Assembly: GCA_934457095.1 (NCBI GenBank)
Contig: CAKSHJ010000007.1
Location: 1-64,000, forward strand
DNA: 64,000 nucleotides
Direction of reading: 5' to 3'
From: an uncultured Eubacteriales bacterium
GTDB lineage: Bacteria; Bacillota; Clostridia; Oscillospirales; Acutalibacteraceae
Positions within the stretch are counted from its first letter, which is position 1; every line of letters begins with the position of its first letter. Under the pieces are notes generated by a model that saw nothing but the letters and a program-made list of their open reading frames with translations, did not search any database and was not told the origin of the DNA. This document shows, piece after piece, positions 1 to 8,680 of the stretch. The position numbers and the translations under genes are program-made.

Positions 1-92
1 GAATATTATAGAAACCAACGCTTGGAGCAATTGCTATTTAAGCTACAAATTTATTCCGGTCACAAATGCAAATCCTTAATAATTTTTTGAGA

Positions 93-121
93 GAACGCAG
101 GAAACTGCGTTCTTTTGTTTT
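93..121 (+). terminator. Rho-independent terminator at window start
   Basis: An 8-bp perfect stem (GAACGCAG / CTGCGTTC) with a GAAA tetraloop is followed by TTTTGTTTT. It should end a transcript entering from the left. Bases 1-92 may hold the 3' end of an upstream gene: two frames stay open from base 1 to stops at 77-79 and 88-90, and I cannot choose between them. Confidence 0.8.
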
Positions 122-172
122 ATTTGAAATATTGAAGTGAAAAAAGGTGAAACAAACTTAACATTTATGAAG

Positions 173-201
173 TTGCATTTTGCCGGAAAGTGCGGTAAAA
201 T
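173..201 (+). promoter_or_regulatory. Promoter of ilvD (sigma-A type)
   Basis: TTGCAT (173-178) and TAAAAT (196-201) are separated by 17 bp. This gives an untranslated leader of about 70 nt before the chosen ilvD start. No T-box or riboswitch motif is visible between the preceding terminator and the gene. Confidence 0.55.
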
Positions 202-278
202 AAAACATGAAAATAGGCTTTGCAGCAAACCGTTGTAAAGCCAAGCGATTGAAATTGTTCAGAAAAGAGGAAACCGCA

Positions 279-1934
279 ATGAGAAGTGATTTGATGAAAG
301 GCGGTCCCGGTCGAGCACCGCAGCGTTCTTTGCTGCGCGCGCTGGGACTCTCCGATAAAGAGCTGACGCGTCCGTTTATCGGCGTGGTTTGCTCAAAAAG
401 CGACTATATTCCCGGCCATAAGCATTTGGCGGAGATTGCGGACGCGGTCAAAGCCGGCATTCGCAATGCGGGGGGCGTACCCTTTGAATTTGAAACCATA
501 GGTGTTTGCGACGGTCTTGCCATGGGGCATCAGGGCATGAAATACTCCCTTTGCTCCCGGGAATTGATTGCGGATTCGGTTGAGGTGATGCTGACCGCGC
601 ACCCGCTGGACGCCGTGGTATTTATTCCTAATTGCGACAAAATTGTGCCGGGTATGATTATGGCGGCCTGCCGGCTGAATTTGCCCAGTATTTTTGTAAG
701 TGGCGGCCCTATGCTGCCCGGAGCATATAAAAATACCCGCTTTGGTCTTTCTGAAATGTTTGAGGCCGTGGGCAGCTATGCCTCCGGAAAAATTGACCTT
801 GAGGAATTGACCGATATGGAAAAATCCGCCTGTCCGAGCTGCGGCTCTTGTTCGGGCATGTATACGGCCAATTCCATGAACTGCCTGACCGAGGCCATTG
901 GGCTGGCGTTGCCGGGCAATGGTACGATTCCGGCGGTGATGTCTGCCAGAGTGGCGCTTGCAAAGCAGGCCGGCGAGCGTATTTTGGAGTTGCTCAGGGA
1001 AAATATTCGCCCCAGCGACATTTTGAATCAGCGCTCCTTTGAGAATGCGCTTAGAAGCGACATGGCGTTGGGCTGTTCGAGCAATACGGTGCTGCATTTG
1101 CTTGCCATTGCGTATGAGGCGGGCGTGCCGGTTACCATGGATTTGATTGACGAGATTAGCAAAACAACGCCGCAGCTTTGCAAGCTCAACCCCGCAAGTG
1201 AGGTGTTTATTACCGACCTTGACGGCGTGGGCGGTATTCAGGCGGTGCTGAGGGAGCTTGCCAGAGCCGGTTTGTTACATACGGATATTCCGACGGTGAG
1301 CGGTACGGTGGCGCAGCGTATGGAGCGCAGCCCGGCGGCGGACGGACAGGTGATTCGCACGGTGGAAAACGCGTTTCGCAAAGATGGCGGCATTGCGATT
1401 TTAAAGGGCAATATCGCGCCGGAGGGCGCTGTGGTAAAGCAGGGGGCGGTGGCTCTGGAGATGATGGTGCACAGCGGCCCTGCGCGCTGCTTTGACTGCG
1501 AGGAGGACGCGACCGAGGCGATTTTGGGCGGGAAAATCAAAGCCGGAGATGTTGTGGTGATTCGCTATGAGGGGCCAAAGGGCGGTCCCGGTATGCGCGA
1601 GATGCTGCAGCCCACCGCGGCGATTACCGGCATGGATTTGGGCGCCAGCGTTGCGCTGCTGACCGACGGCCGGTTTTCCGGCGCGACCAGAGGCGCCTCT
1701 ATCGGTCATGTTTCTCCCGAGGCTGCCGCGGGCGGCGTGATTGCGCTGATTGAGGACGATGATATTGTGGAGATTGATATTCCACAGCGCAAGCTGAATG
1801 TGCGCGTGAGCGACGAGGCGCTTGCGGAGAGAAAGAAACGCTGGAAGGCCCCGGAAAAGGAATTGACAGGGTATATTAAACGGTATGCGCAGCATGTCAC
1901 TTCGGGTTCGCGCGGGGCGGTGTTTGAAAAATAA
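279..1934 (+). CDS. ilvD: Dihydroxy-acid dehydratase
   Basis: Converts 2,3-dihydroxy-isovalerate or 2,3-dihydroxy-3-methylvalerate into the 2-keto acid, the third step of valine/isoleucine synthesis; a cytosolic Fe-S enzyme. The IlvD/Edd family is recognised from the N-terminal GGPGRAPQRS stretch, the cysteine in PNCDKIVPGM, the CPSCGSCSGMYTANSMNCL cluster region and the C-terminal TDGRFSGATRG and GHVSPEA motifs. The ATG at 279 is chosen over the upstream in-frame ATG at 207 because AAAGAGG precedes it and it gives 551 residues, the usual family length; the extra 24 residues are not family-like. leuC and leuD follow but have their own promoter. The other ilv genes are not in the window. Confidence 0.95.
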   Translation: MRSDLMKGGPGRAPQRSLLRALGLSDKELTRPFIGVVCSKSDYIPGHKHLAEIADAVKAGIRNAGGVPFEFETIGVCDGLAMGHQGMKYSLCSRELIADSVEVMLTAHPLDAVVFIPNCDKIVPGMIMAACRLNLPSIFVSGGPMLPGAYKNTRFGLSEMFEAVGSYASGKIDLEELTDMEKSACPSCGSCSGMYTANSMNCLTEAIGLALPGNGTIPAVMSARVALAKQAGERILELLRENIRPSDILNQRSFENALRSDMALGCSSNTVLHLLAIAYEAGVPVTMDLIDEISKTTPQLCKLNPASEVFITDLDGVGGIQAVLRELARAGLLHTDIPTVSGTVAQRMERSPAADGQVIRTVENAFRKDGGIAILKGNIAPEGAVVKQGAVALEMMVHSGPARCFDCEEDATEAILGGKIKAGDVVVIRYEGPKGGPGMREMLQPTAAITGMDLGASVALLTDGRFSGATRGASIGHVSPEAAAGGVIALIEDDDIVEIDIPQRKLNVRVSDEALAERKKRWKAPEKELTGYIKRYAQHVTSGSRGAVFEK

Positions 1935-1946
1935 ACCGGAATACGG

Positions 1947-1980
1947 GCGTGGCATTGAGATGGAATGCCGCGCTTTTTTA
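1947..1980 (+). terminator. Terminator of ilvD
   Basis: A 10-bp stem (GCGTGGCATT with AATGCCGCGC, one G-T pair) with a 7-nt loop, followed by TTTTTTA. It separates the ilvD transcript from leuCD. Confidence 0.8.
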
Positions 1981-1985
1981 TGATA

Positions 1986-2014
1986 TTGAAAAAAATTTGA
2001 AAAAACGGTATAAT
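1986..2014 (+). promoter_or_regulatory. Promoter of leuCD (sigma-A type)
   Basis: TTGAAA (1986-1991) and a perfect TATAAT (2009-2014) are spaced by 17 bp, directly after the ilvD terminator and 40 nt before the leuC start. Confidence 0.7.
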
Positions 2015-2053
2015 AAAACGGACAGATACTTTTCAGCGAGAGGGGACACAAAA

Positions 2054-3316
2054 ATGGGTATGACGATGACGCAGAAAATTCTGGCGTTTCATGCGGGGTT
2101 GGACCACGTGCAGGCAGGCCAGTTGATTGAAGCGGATTTGGACATTGTGTTGGGCAACGACATTACCAGCCCGGTGGCCATTGACGAATTTGAAAAAAAT
2201 GGCGCAAGCGGCGTGTTTGACAACGGTAAAATTGCTTTGGTGATGGATCACTTTACGCCCAATAAGGACATTAAGGCGGCCGAGCAATGCCGCAGGGTGA
2301 GGGGATTTGCGGATAAATATGACATTCGGAATTATTTTGATGTGGGCAATATGGGCATTGAGCATGCGCTGCTGCCGGAGCAGGGCATTGTGGGGCCGGG
2401 CGACGCGGTGATTGGCGCGGATTCGCATACTTGCACTTACGGAGCGCTGGGGGCGTTTTCTACGGGCGTGGGTTCTACCGATATGGCTTGCGGCATGATT
2501 ACCGGAAAGGCGTGGTTTAAGGTTCCCTCTGCCATTCGGGTGGAATTGACAGGCAAGCTGAGGCCGTATGTGAGCGGCAAGGACGTTATTTTGCATTTGA
2601 TTGGCAGAATTGGGGTTGCCGGTGCGCTGTACCGTTCGCTGGAGTTTACCGGAGAGGGTGTGGCGGCGCTTTCTATGGACGACCGGCTTTGCATTGCTAA
2701 TATGGCCATTGAAGCCGGCGCGAAAAACGGTATTTTTCCGGTGGACGAGGTGACTTTGGCGTATTGCAGGGGGCGCTTTCAGAGAGAGCCGAGAATTTTT
2801 GCGGCCGACCCGGACGCGGAATATGACGAAACGATTGTGATTGACCTTTCGGCGTTGCGCCCTACGGTGGCGTTTCCGCATTTGCCGGAGAATACCAGAA
2901 CCGTGGATGAAATTTCTGAAGGGGAAATCAAAATAGACCAGGTGGTAATTGGCTCCTGCACCAACGGCAGGCTGGAGGATTTGCAGGTGACGGCCGAGCT
3001 TTTGCAGGGCAAAAAGGTGGCAAAGCATGTGCGGTGCATTATCATTCCCGGAACGCAGGCGATTTATTTGGAGGCGGTGCGCCGCGGCTGGGTGGAAACC
3101 TTTATTCAGGCCGGCGCGGTGTTTTCTACTCCCACATGCGGCCCGTGCCTTGGCGGGCATATGGGCATTTTGGGCAAGGGCGAGCGCGCGGTTTCTACAA
3201 CGAACCGCAATTTTGTGGGGCGTATGGGGCATATTGAATCGGAGATTTACTTAGCGAGCCCGGCAGTGGCGGCGGCCAGCGCCGTGACCGGTTATATTAC
3301 TGACCCGACCAAATAA
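2054..3316 (+). CDS. leuC: 3-isopropylmalate dehydratase, large subunit
   Basis: Aconitase-family large subunit that isomerises 2- and 3-isopropylmalate in leucine synthesis; a [4Fe-4S] enzyme working with LeuD. Visible marks are GADSHTCTYGALGAFSTGVG near the first third, and the cluster cysteines in IGSCTNGR and in TPTCGPCLGGHMG. At 420 residues it is the short LeuC type common in Clostridia and archaea, shorter than the roughly 465-residue enterobacterial form. The start at 2054 is behind GAGAGGGG; the open frame extends 35 codons upstream, but that part overlaps the promoter and is not protein-like. leuD follows after 13 bp. A dual homoaconitase or citraconate role cannot be excluded from sequence. 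Confidence 0.93.
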   Translation: MGMTMTQKILAFHAGLDHVQAGQLIEADLDIVLGNDITSPVAIDEFEKNGASGVFDNGKIALVMDHFTPNKDIKAAEQCRRVRGFADKYDIRNYFDVGNMGIEHALLPEQGIVGPGDAVIGADSHTCTYGALGAFSTGVGSTDMACGMITGKAWFKVPSAIRVELTGKLRPYVSGKDVILHLIGRIGVAGALYRSLEFTGEGVAALSMDDRLCIANMAIEAGAKNGIFPVDEVTLAYCRGRFQREPRIFAADPDAEYDETIVIDLSALRPTVAFPHLPENTRTVDEISEGEIKIDQVVIGSCTNGRLEDLQVTAELLQGKKVAKHVRCIIIPGTQAIYLEAVRRGWVETFIQAGAVFSTPTCGPCLGGHMGILGKGERAVSTTNRNFVGRMGHIESEIYLASPAVAAASAVTGYITDPTK

Positions 3317-3329
3317 GGAGGCTTTTGAC

Positions 3330-3812
3330 ATGAATGCACACGGCAGAGTACATAAATACGGCGATAATGTGGATACGGATGTGATTATACCGGCGCGGTA
3401 TTTGAACACAAGCTCTCACAGTGAGTTGGCAGCGCATTGTATGGAGGATATTGACCGCGACTTTGTGAACAAGGTAAAGCCCGGAGATATTTTGGTTGCC
3501 AACAGGAATTTCGGCTGCGGTTCTTCCAGAGAGCATGCGCCGATTGCGATTCGGGCAAGCGGTATTTCCTGTGTGATTGCAAGTACGTTTGCACGTATTT
3601 TTTACCGCAACGCAATCAATATCGGTCTTGCGATTTTGGAGTGCGACGAGGCGGCGCGGGATATTCAGGACGGAGACGAGGTGAAGGTGGACTTTGACAC
3701 CGGTGTGATTGAGAATGTGACCACGGGAAAGAGTTACCGGGCGCAGCCGTTTCCGCCGTTTATACAGAACATTATTTCCAAGGGCGGGCTGCTTAGCAGC
3801 ATACGGCGATAA
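3330..3812 (+). CDS. leuD: 3-isopropylmalate dehydratase, small subunit
   Basis: Swivelling small subunit that pairs with LeuC. The N-terminal VHKYGDNVDTDVIIPARYL stretch and the FGCGSSREHAP loop, which contacts substrate, are the family hallmarks. At 160 residues it is the short LeuD type that partners short LeuC. AAGGAGG lies 8 nt before the ATG, and the gene sits 13 bp after leuC, so the two are cotranscribed. leuA and leuB are not in the window. Confidence 0.94.
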   Translation: MNAHGRVHKYGDNVDTDVIIPARYLNTSSHSELAAHCMEDIDRDFVNKVKPGDILVANRNFGCGSSREHAPIAIRASGISCVIASTFARIFYRNAINIGLAILECDEAARDIQDGDEVKVDFDTGVIENVTTGKSYRAQPFPPFIQNIISKGGLLSSIRR

Positions 3813-3813
3813 T

Positions 3814-3872
3814 ATGAGGGAGTATTACCGGGAGGCGACGGCGTTCGGGCAATGCTCTCATTTTGTTTTTTG
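3814..3872 (+). terminator. Terminator of leuCD
   Basis: A long imperfect hairpin whose arms pair as ATGAG/CTCAT plus AGTATTaCC/GGgCAATGCT with a small bulge, followed by TTTTGTTTTTT. Confidence 0.7.
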
Positions 3873-3971
3873 CCGGTAAAAATTGCAAACCTTTATAAAA
3901 TATTCATACACAAAAACGGCTTTTCTATTATAATGAAGCTGAGAAGTACATAAAGAGAGGAATGTGAAATC

Positions 3972-4661
3972 ATGGCGGCAGGTAAAATTTTGGTGGTAGA
4001 CGACGACCGTAATATTTGCGAATTGCTGCGTTTATATATTGAAAAGGAAGGCTTTGAAGTGCACATTGCCAACGACGGACGCCGGGCGATTGAAATGTTT
4101 GAGGAGCAGAATCCGGATTTGATTATGCTGGACATTATGCTGCCGGAGCTGGACGGTTGGCAGGTGTGCCGGGAAATTCGGAAAAAGTCGCAATGTCCGG
4201 TTATTATGCTGACCGCCAAAGGTGAGGTATTCGACAAGGTTTTGGGGTTGGAATTAGGTGCAGACGACTATGTGGTAAAGCCTTTTGAGGCCAAAGAAGT
4301 GGTTGCGCGTATTAAGGCGGTGCTACGACGTTACGGCAGCAATGCCGAGGAGCAGACAAAAGAGGTGCGCTATGACAAGTTGAGCATCAATCTGACCAAT
4401 TATGAGCTGAAGGTGGATGGCGTTGCCGTGGATACTCCGCCCAAAGAGATGGAATTGATTTATCACTTGGCAAGCAACCCCAACCGGGTATTTACCAGAG
4501 ACCAGCTTTTGGATGAGGTGTGGGGGTTTGATTATTACGGGGATTCTCGCACGGTGGATGTGCACGTGAAGCGCTTGAGAGAGAAGCTGGAGGGAGTTTC
4601 GGACAAATGGGCGCTGAAAACGGTGTGGGGCGTTGGGTATAAATTTGAGCTGAAGGAATAG
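3972..4661 (+). CDS. OmpR/PhoB-family response regulator
   Basis: DNA-binding response regulator of the kinase encoded next to it. The N-terminal receiver domain (about residues 4-118) has the acidic pair in VVDDD, the phospho-acceptor D54 in LDIMLP, the T in MLTAKG and the K in VVKPFE. The C-terminal winged helix (about 130-228) ends with the usual DSRTVDVHVKRLREKLE and VWGVGYKFE. AGAGAGG is placed well before the ATG, and a TATAAT at 3929-3934 is a likely -10 box. The order regulator, kinase, HtrA protease suggests an envelope-stress or WalRK-like role; the signal is unknown. Confidence 0.93.
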   Translation: MAAGKILVVDDDRNICELLRLYIEKEGFEVHIANDGRRAIEMFEEQNPDLIMLDIMLPELDGWQVCREIRKKSQCPVIMLTAKGEVFDKVLGLELGADDYVVKPFEAKEVVARIKAVLRRYGSNAEEQTKEVRYDKLSINLTNYELKVDGVAVDTPPKEMELIYHLASNPNRVFTRDQLLDEVWGFDYYGDSRTVDVHVKRLREKLEGVSDKWALKTVWGVGYKFELKE

Positions 4662-4679
4662 GGAAGGGCTGTTACAAAG

Positions 4680-6314
4680 TTGCAAAAGACCTTATTTAAA
4701 AAATATTTAAGCATCACCTCGATTATTATTGTGGTCAGCTTTTTGTTTTTGGGTACGGTTATGATTGTATTCATTGCCCGGTATTTTCAGGCGGAAAAGC
4801 AGGCGCAGTTGACTCAAAACGCAAAGAGCGTGGCAAGCGTTGCCGGGCAAAGCGTTGTGGTGATGAAGGATAACCAATACTTAATTGACGGGCCGAGAAT
4901 GACTTTGTTTATCAAGGCGTTTTCAGAGAATTCGGACGCGGATTTCTTTTTGGTGGACCGGTCGGGAGGAGAATTGATTTCCACTTACAGCATTGCCGAG
5001 GAGGAAAAAACCGAGGCCACCGTTCTTGAGCGAAAGGCAATCAGCGAGGAAACCATGCAGCAGGTACTGTCGGGCTATTTTTTTGGCACGGGCACCATGA
5101 ACGGTTTGTATGGCAGTAATTACTATATTATAGGTATTCCCATTGTTACCACCAACGCGGACGGCCAACAGGTAGCAATCGGCGCGGTGTTTGCCGCCTC
5201 TGACCTGAAAATATTGGATGTATTCCGGGATGAAACGATAAAAATGTTTTTGCTGGCGGCGATTGCGGCGTTTATGGTGGCGTTTTGTATTGTATGGACA
5301 TTTTCATATAAACTGGCAAAGCCTTTGCGCGAGATGGCGATTGCCACCAAGCATTTCGGCGAGGGAGATTTTTCGGTGCGAGTGCCGGTGGAGAGCCGGG
5401 ATGAGATTGGGGAATTGGCCTCGGCGTTTAACCAGATGGCGGAGACGCTGGCGGCAAGCGAGAGTATGCGGCGCAATTTTATTGCCAATACTTCTCACGA
5501 ATTAAAAACGCCTATGACCACGATTGCCGGCTTTGTAGACGGCATTTTGGACGGTACGATTCCCGATGAGAAGCGCAACCATTATTTGCGTATTGTTTCG
5601 CAGGAGGTCAAGCGTCTTTCCCGGTTGGTGAAAACCATGCTGGACCTTTCTAAAATTGACAGCGGCGAGATGAAATTGCGACCCACGCGCTTTGATTTAA
5701 GCAATACGGTGCTGGTGACTTTGCTCTCTTTTGAAAAGGCCATAGAGGATAAACACATTGAGATTCGCGGTCTGGAGTCGCTTTCGGGCTTATTTGTGGA
5801 CGGCGACCCGGATATGATTCATCAGGTGCTGTATAATTTGCTGGAAAATGCCGTGAAATTTACGAATGAGGGCGGTTATATTGAAATTTGCTTTGCCGAA
5901 ACAAGCGACCGCGTTACCATTTCTATTCAGAACAGCGGCCCGGGGATTCCTGCGGAAGAAGCCGCTATGATATTCGACCGCTTTTATAAGACGGATAAAT
6001 CCCGTAGCCAGGACAAAAACGGCATGGGATTGGGATTGTATATTGTGCGGACGATTGTTCGTTTGCATGGCGGGGAAATTAGCGTGAGCAGCGTGGAGAA
6101 CGAATATTGCCGGTTTGAATTTTGGCTGCCCAAGAAAAAAACCAAGGACGGTAATGCCGAAAAGGTTAAGGAAAATAAAGAGAGCAAGGACGGCAAGCCA
6201 ACGCGGAGCGACAAAAAGGCAAAGAAAAAAGAGGATATCGCGCCGGAGGTGATTGAGGTGACAGAGGTGGAGGTTGTGGAGCCGAAAACGGACGATACCC
6301 GGCACCGGCAGTAG
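4680..6314 (+). CDS. Sensor histidine kinase with charged C-terminal tail
   Basis: Membrane histidine kinase, partner of the regulator 18 bp upstream. Starts at TTG. Order of parts: TM helix (about residues 12-36), extracytoplasmic sensor region (about 40-178), second TM (about 184-206), HAMP, H-box with H273 in NTSHELKTP, N-box NLLENAVKF, and ATP-lid motifs GPGIP and GMGLGLYIV. After the catalytic domain there is an unusual tail of about 60 residues, first rich in Lys/Glu/Asp/Ser (KKKTKDGNAEKVKENKESK and so on) and then in Val/Glu. The tail looks disordered and is not part of the HisKA/HATPase fold. Confidence 0.92.
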   Translation: MQKTLFKKYLSITSIIIVVSFLFLGTVMIVFIARYFQAEKQAQLTQNAKSVASVAGQSVVVMKDNQYLIDGPRMTLFIKAFSENSDADFFLVDRSGGELISTYSIAEEEKTEATVLERKAISEETMQQVLSGYFFGTGTMNGLYGSNYYIIGIPIVTTNADGQQVAIGAVFAASDLKILDVFRDETIKMFLLAAIAAFMVAFCIVWTFSYKLAKPLREMAIATKHFGEGDFSVRVPVESRDEIGELASAFNQMAETLAASESMRRNFIANTSHELKTPMTTIAGFVDGILDGTIPDEKRNHYLRIVSQEVKRLSRLVKTMLDLSKIDSGEMKLRPTRFDLSNTVLVTLLSFEKAIEDKHIEIRGLESLSGLFVDGDPDMIHQVLYNLLENAVKFTNEGGYIEICFAETSDRVTISIQNSGPGIPAEEAAMIFDRFYKTDKSRSQDKNGMGLGLYIVRTIVRLHGGEISVSSVENEYCRFEFWLPKKKTKDGNAEKVKENKESKDGKPTRSDKKAKKKEDIAPEVIEVTEVEVVEPKTDDTRHRQ

Positions 6315-6343
6315 AAAATTGACGCAGAGTAAGAGGTGTATAT

Positions 6344-7681
6344 ATGCAAGAAAACCAAAATGCTCCAAAGCCGGAGCAGGCAAATACAGAGGCTTCCACA
6401 CAGCAGGCGCAGGGTACGCCGCCCGGTTTTTACGGGCAGGCTGCGTGGCAGAACGGCGGCGCTGTGCCACCGGATTGGAATATGCCGCAGCCTGTGCAGA
6501 CAATGACCCCGGGTGTAAAGGCTTTTCTGATTGTGCTGGCGGTATTGGCGTTTTGTTTTATAGCGGGATTTGGCGCTTTTGGCGTATATGTAACTGTGCA
6601 GCAGAGCGCCCGGCAGGAATGGATGAACAACACAGATGAAAACCGGTCGGATTGGGCGGGGGAATCTGCGGATAAAATTGACCCCGGTTTTGCGGGGATT
6701 GCGTTGACCGCGCCGCGGGGCGAGGCGTTAACGCCAGAGCAGGTGTACCAAAAAACGGCTGTTTCTATGGTGAGTGTACTGTCTGTGCAGGGTGACAATA
6801 CAGACCCCAACGCTTTGCTCAATCAGGGAAGCGGGGTGATTGCTACGGCAAATGGGTATGTGATTACCAATGCACATGTGCTGGATTATGACAAAACCGC
6901 AAGGGTGACCGTGGTTACCTGGGACCAGAAGCAATATAACGGTGTGGTGACAGGCATTGACCGTGATACGGACTTGGCGGTGGTAAAAATTGAGGCCGAT
7001 GGTTTAACGCCCGCTGAGTTCGGGGATTCTGCCGATCTTTCGGTGGGAGAAACGGTATTTGCCATTGGGAATCCGGGTGGTGTGCGTTATTCCGGCTCTA
7101 TGACCATGGGGATTGTGTCTGCGCTGAACCGCAGCGTAGAGAGCTACAGCAGTACCGGCATTACTTATATTCAGACTGATACGGCCATTAGTCCGGGCAG
7201 CTCGGGCGGCGGGCTCATTAACCGTTACGGTCAGGTGGTGGGCATCAATACCATTAAAGTGGTGTCTTCTGGTTATGAGGGTATGGGGTTTTCCATACCG
7301 GTTCGTCAGGCAAAGCAGATTTTGGAGACGCTTATTCAACAGGGCAGCATACCGGCAATTGGCAGACTGGGGATTGTGGGCACTACCCGTTATTTGCCCG
7401 TACAGGGGGCGGGGTATTCTGTGGCAAGCGGCGTGCAGGTTTTCTCTTTGGACGAGGAAAGCCCTTTAAATGACACGGCTTTGCAGCCGGGAGATTTGAT
7501 TGTGGGCTTTAACGGCGCGGCGGTAAGTACGCTGGAGGATATTTATGCGCAGCTGAAGGATTGTAGAGTGGGGCAGCAGGTAACGTTGCAAATTCGCCGC
7601 ATTACCGAGGGCGAAGAAGCTGAATTTGAGGTGCAGACTACGATTTTAAAAAGAATTGCGCAAGATACTGCGGAAAAATAA
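6344..7681 (+). CDS. HtrA/DegP-type trypsin-like serine protease, membrane anchored
   Basis: Envelope quality-control protease. A cytoplasmic Pro/Gln/Ala-rich segment of about 60 residues precedes one TM helix (FLIVLAVLAFCFIAGFGAF). The protease domain carries the triad: His in ITNAHVLD, Asp in RDTDLAVVKI and Ser in ISPGSSGGGLIN. One C-terminal PDZ domain (about residues 340-435) has the LQPGDLIVGFNG ligand loop. This layout matches Gram-positive HtrA/YyxA proteins. It follows the kinase by 29 bp, so it is probably in the same operon and part of the same stress response. GSSGG replaces the more common GNSGG. Confidence 0.93.
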   Translation: MQENQNAPKPEQANTEASTQQAQGTPPGFYGQAAWQNGGAVPPDWNMPQPVQTMTPGVKAFLIVLAVLAFCFIAGFGAFGVYVTVQQSARQEWMNNTDENRSDWAGESADKIDPGFAGIALTAPRGEALTPEQVYQKTAVSMVSVLSVQGDNTDPNALLNQGSGVIATANGYVITNAHVLDYDKTARVTVVTWDQKQYNGVVTGIDRDTDLAVVKIEADGLTPAEFGDSADLSVGETVFAIGNPGGVRYSGSMTMGIVSALNRSVESYSSTGITYIQTDTAISPGSSGGGLINRYGQVVGINTIKVVSSGYEGMGFSIPVRQAKQILETLIQQGSIPAIGRLGIVGTTRYLPVQGAGYSVASGVQVFSLDEESPLNDTALQPGDLIVGFNGAAVSTLEDIYAQLKDCRVGQQVTLQIRRITEGEEAEFEVQTTILKRIAQDTAEK

Positions 7682-7690
7682 TGCAAAACA

Positions 7691-7722
7691 AAAACGGTAT
7701 GACAAGCGTCATACCGTTTTTT
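7691..7722. terminator. Bidirectional terminator between convergent genes
   Basis: A 13-bp perfect inverted repeat (AAAACGGTATGAC / GTCATACCGTTTT) with an AAGC loop has T runs on both strands. It ends the htrA transcript from the left and the 7729-8658 transcript from the right. Confidence 0.9.
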
Positions 7723-7728
7723 CAGGGC

Positions 7729-8658
7729 TTATACCAACGCCTCCAGAAATGTTTGATACTCGGCGTTGGCGGTGGGTTTTTGCGTTGTTTTTGTGCGGAA
7801 CAGCGAGAAATTTTCCACGTGTTTTACGGTGTCCTGCGGGGCGATGCGGTACATGGGGCTTTGTACCGTTAATTCCAAAAAGTCCTTGCAGCAATACACC
7901 TGCCCGGAGGCGCCGTTATCCGGGTAGACGGCTTTGGGGTCGTGCACGTAGCGTTTGGTTAGTACGGTGTTGCCGTTTGCGTAGGCGAGCCACCCCTGCG
8001 TGTTGTTGTAGCCGATTTTAAACGGATACCGCAGCGTAGAATCGTGTTGCACGGTCATAAAGGCTTCCTCTGCGTGAAAACGGGAGTCGTGCAGGCGGGA
8101 AAAGGGCCAATAAACATACATGCGATCCGGCACAAAGAATTCGTTGCCGCGGTTTTGCGGCAAAACGGCAAAGCCGCCCGGCCGCATCATGGTGGAGGTA
8201 CACAAAGCCGCGTGCCGGGTGTCGTCGGCGTTGTTTTGGGCTGTGTGTATCATCATGACATCCGCGCCGGTTTCCCCCAGCATTATTTTGTAGGAAAGCG
8301 CGAGTCCTGAGGTTTTTTGTACCGGGGCCTGAAATAAAACGCCGTCAGGCTCAACGGTATATACAACGGCGTCGTTGTCGGGGTAGCGCGCTTGCGGCAG
8401 ATGAGACGGACTTAAATAAAAGCGGTGACCGCCGTATAAATAATGGCGCGCGGTTTGCCCCAGGATTTGAGAAATTTCCGGATTGAAAAAGTAGTATTCC
8501 TGTTTTTTGTCCTCGAATAGGACGTTTTCTTCTCCGCAGAACCCCAGATATATAATGCGGGGGCCTTTTTCTACCGTTATGATGAGTTGGATGGTTTGGT
8601 TGCGCATAGAAATGCAAGAGCCGTACGGCTCACAGGTCATTTCTTTTATGTCAATCAT
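7729..8658 (-). CDS. Uncharacterised protein, possibly galactose-mutarotase-like beta-sandwich
   Basis: 309 residues, no signal peptide or TM helix. I do not recognise a named family with certainty. The pattern (short beta strands, GPRIIYLGF near residue 35, GGHRFYLSPSH near 100, many aromatic residues) resembles DUF4380/aldose-epimerase-like carbohydrate-binding folds. That is fold-level inference only. AAAGGTG precedes the ATG. It lies 22 bp downstream of tmcAL on the same strand and is probably cotranscribed with it; the two functions are not obviously linked. Confidence 0.75.
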   Translation of the reverse strand: MIDIKEMTCEPYGSCISMRNQTIQLIITVEKGPRIIYLGFCGEENVLFEDKKQEYYFFNPEISQILGQTARHYLYGGHRFYLSPSHLPQARYPDNDAVVYTVEPDGVLFQAPVQKTSGLALSYKIMLGETGADVMMIHTAQNNADDTRHAALCTSTMMRPGGFAVLPQNRGNEFFVPDRMYVYWPFSRLHDSRFHAEEAFMTVQHDSTLRYPFKIGYNNTQGWLAYANGNTVLTKRYVHDPKAVYPDNGASGQVYCCKDFLELTVQSPMYRIAPQDTVKHVENFSLFRTKTTQKPTANAEYQTFLEALV

Positions 8659-8680
8659 ATTGCATCACCTTTCGCTTGTG

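Noticed and set aside
1..200. A T-box or other amino-acid riboswitch before ilvD.
   Set aside because: The hairpin at 93-121 lies upstream of the promoter at 173-201, so it cannot be a leader attenuator of ilvD, and no T-box consensus is present.
2033..3232. A 399-codon minus-strand frame opposite leuC.
   Set aside because: Same antisense artefact: low-complexity His/Arg/Asn-rich translation and no ribosome site, fully within a certain gene.
5790..6503. A 237-codon minus-strand frame opposite the kinase and htrA start.
   Set aside because: Antisense to two confident genes, with no domain and no ribosome site.
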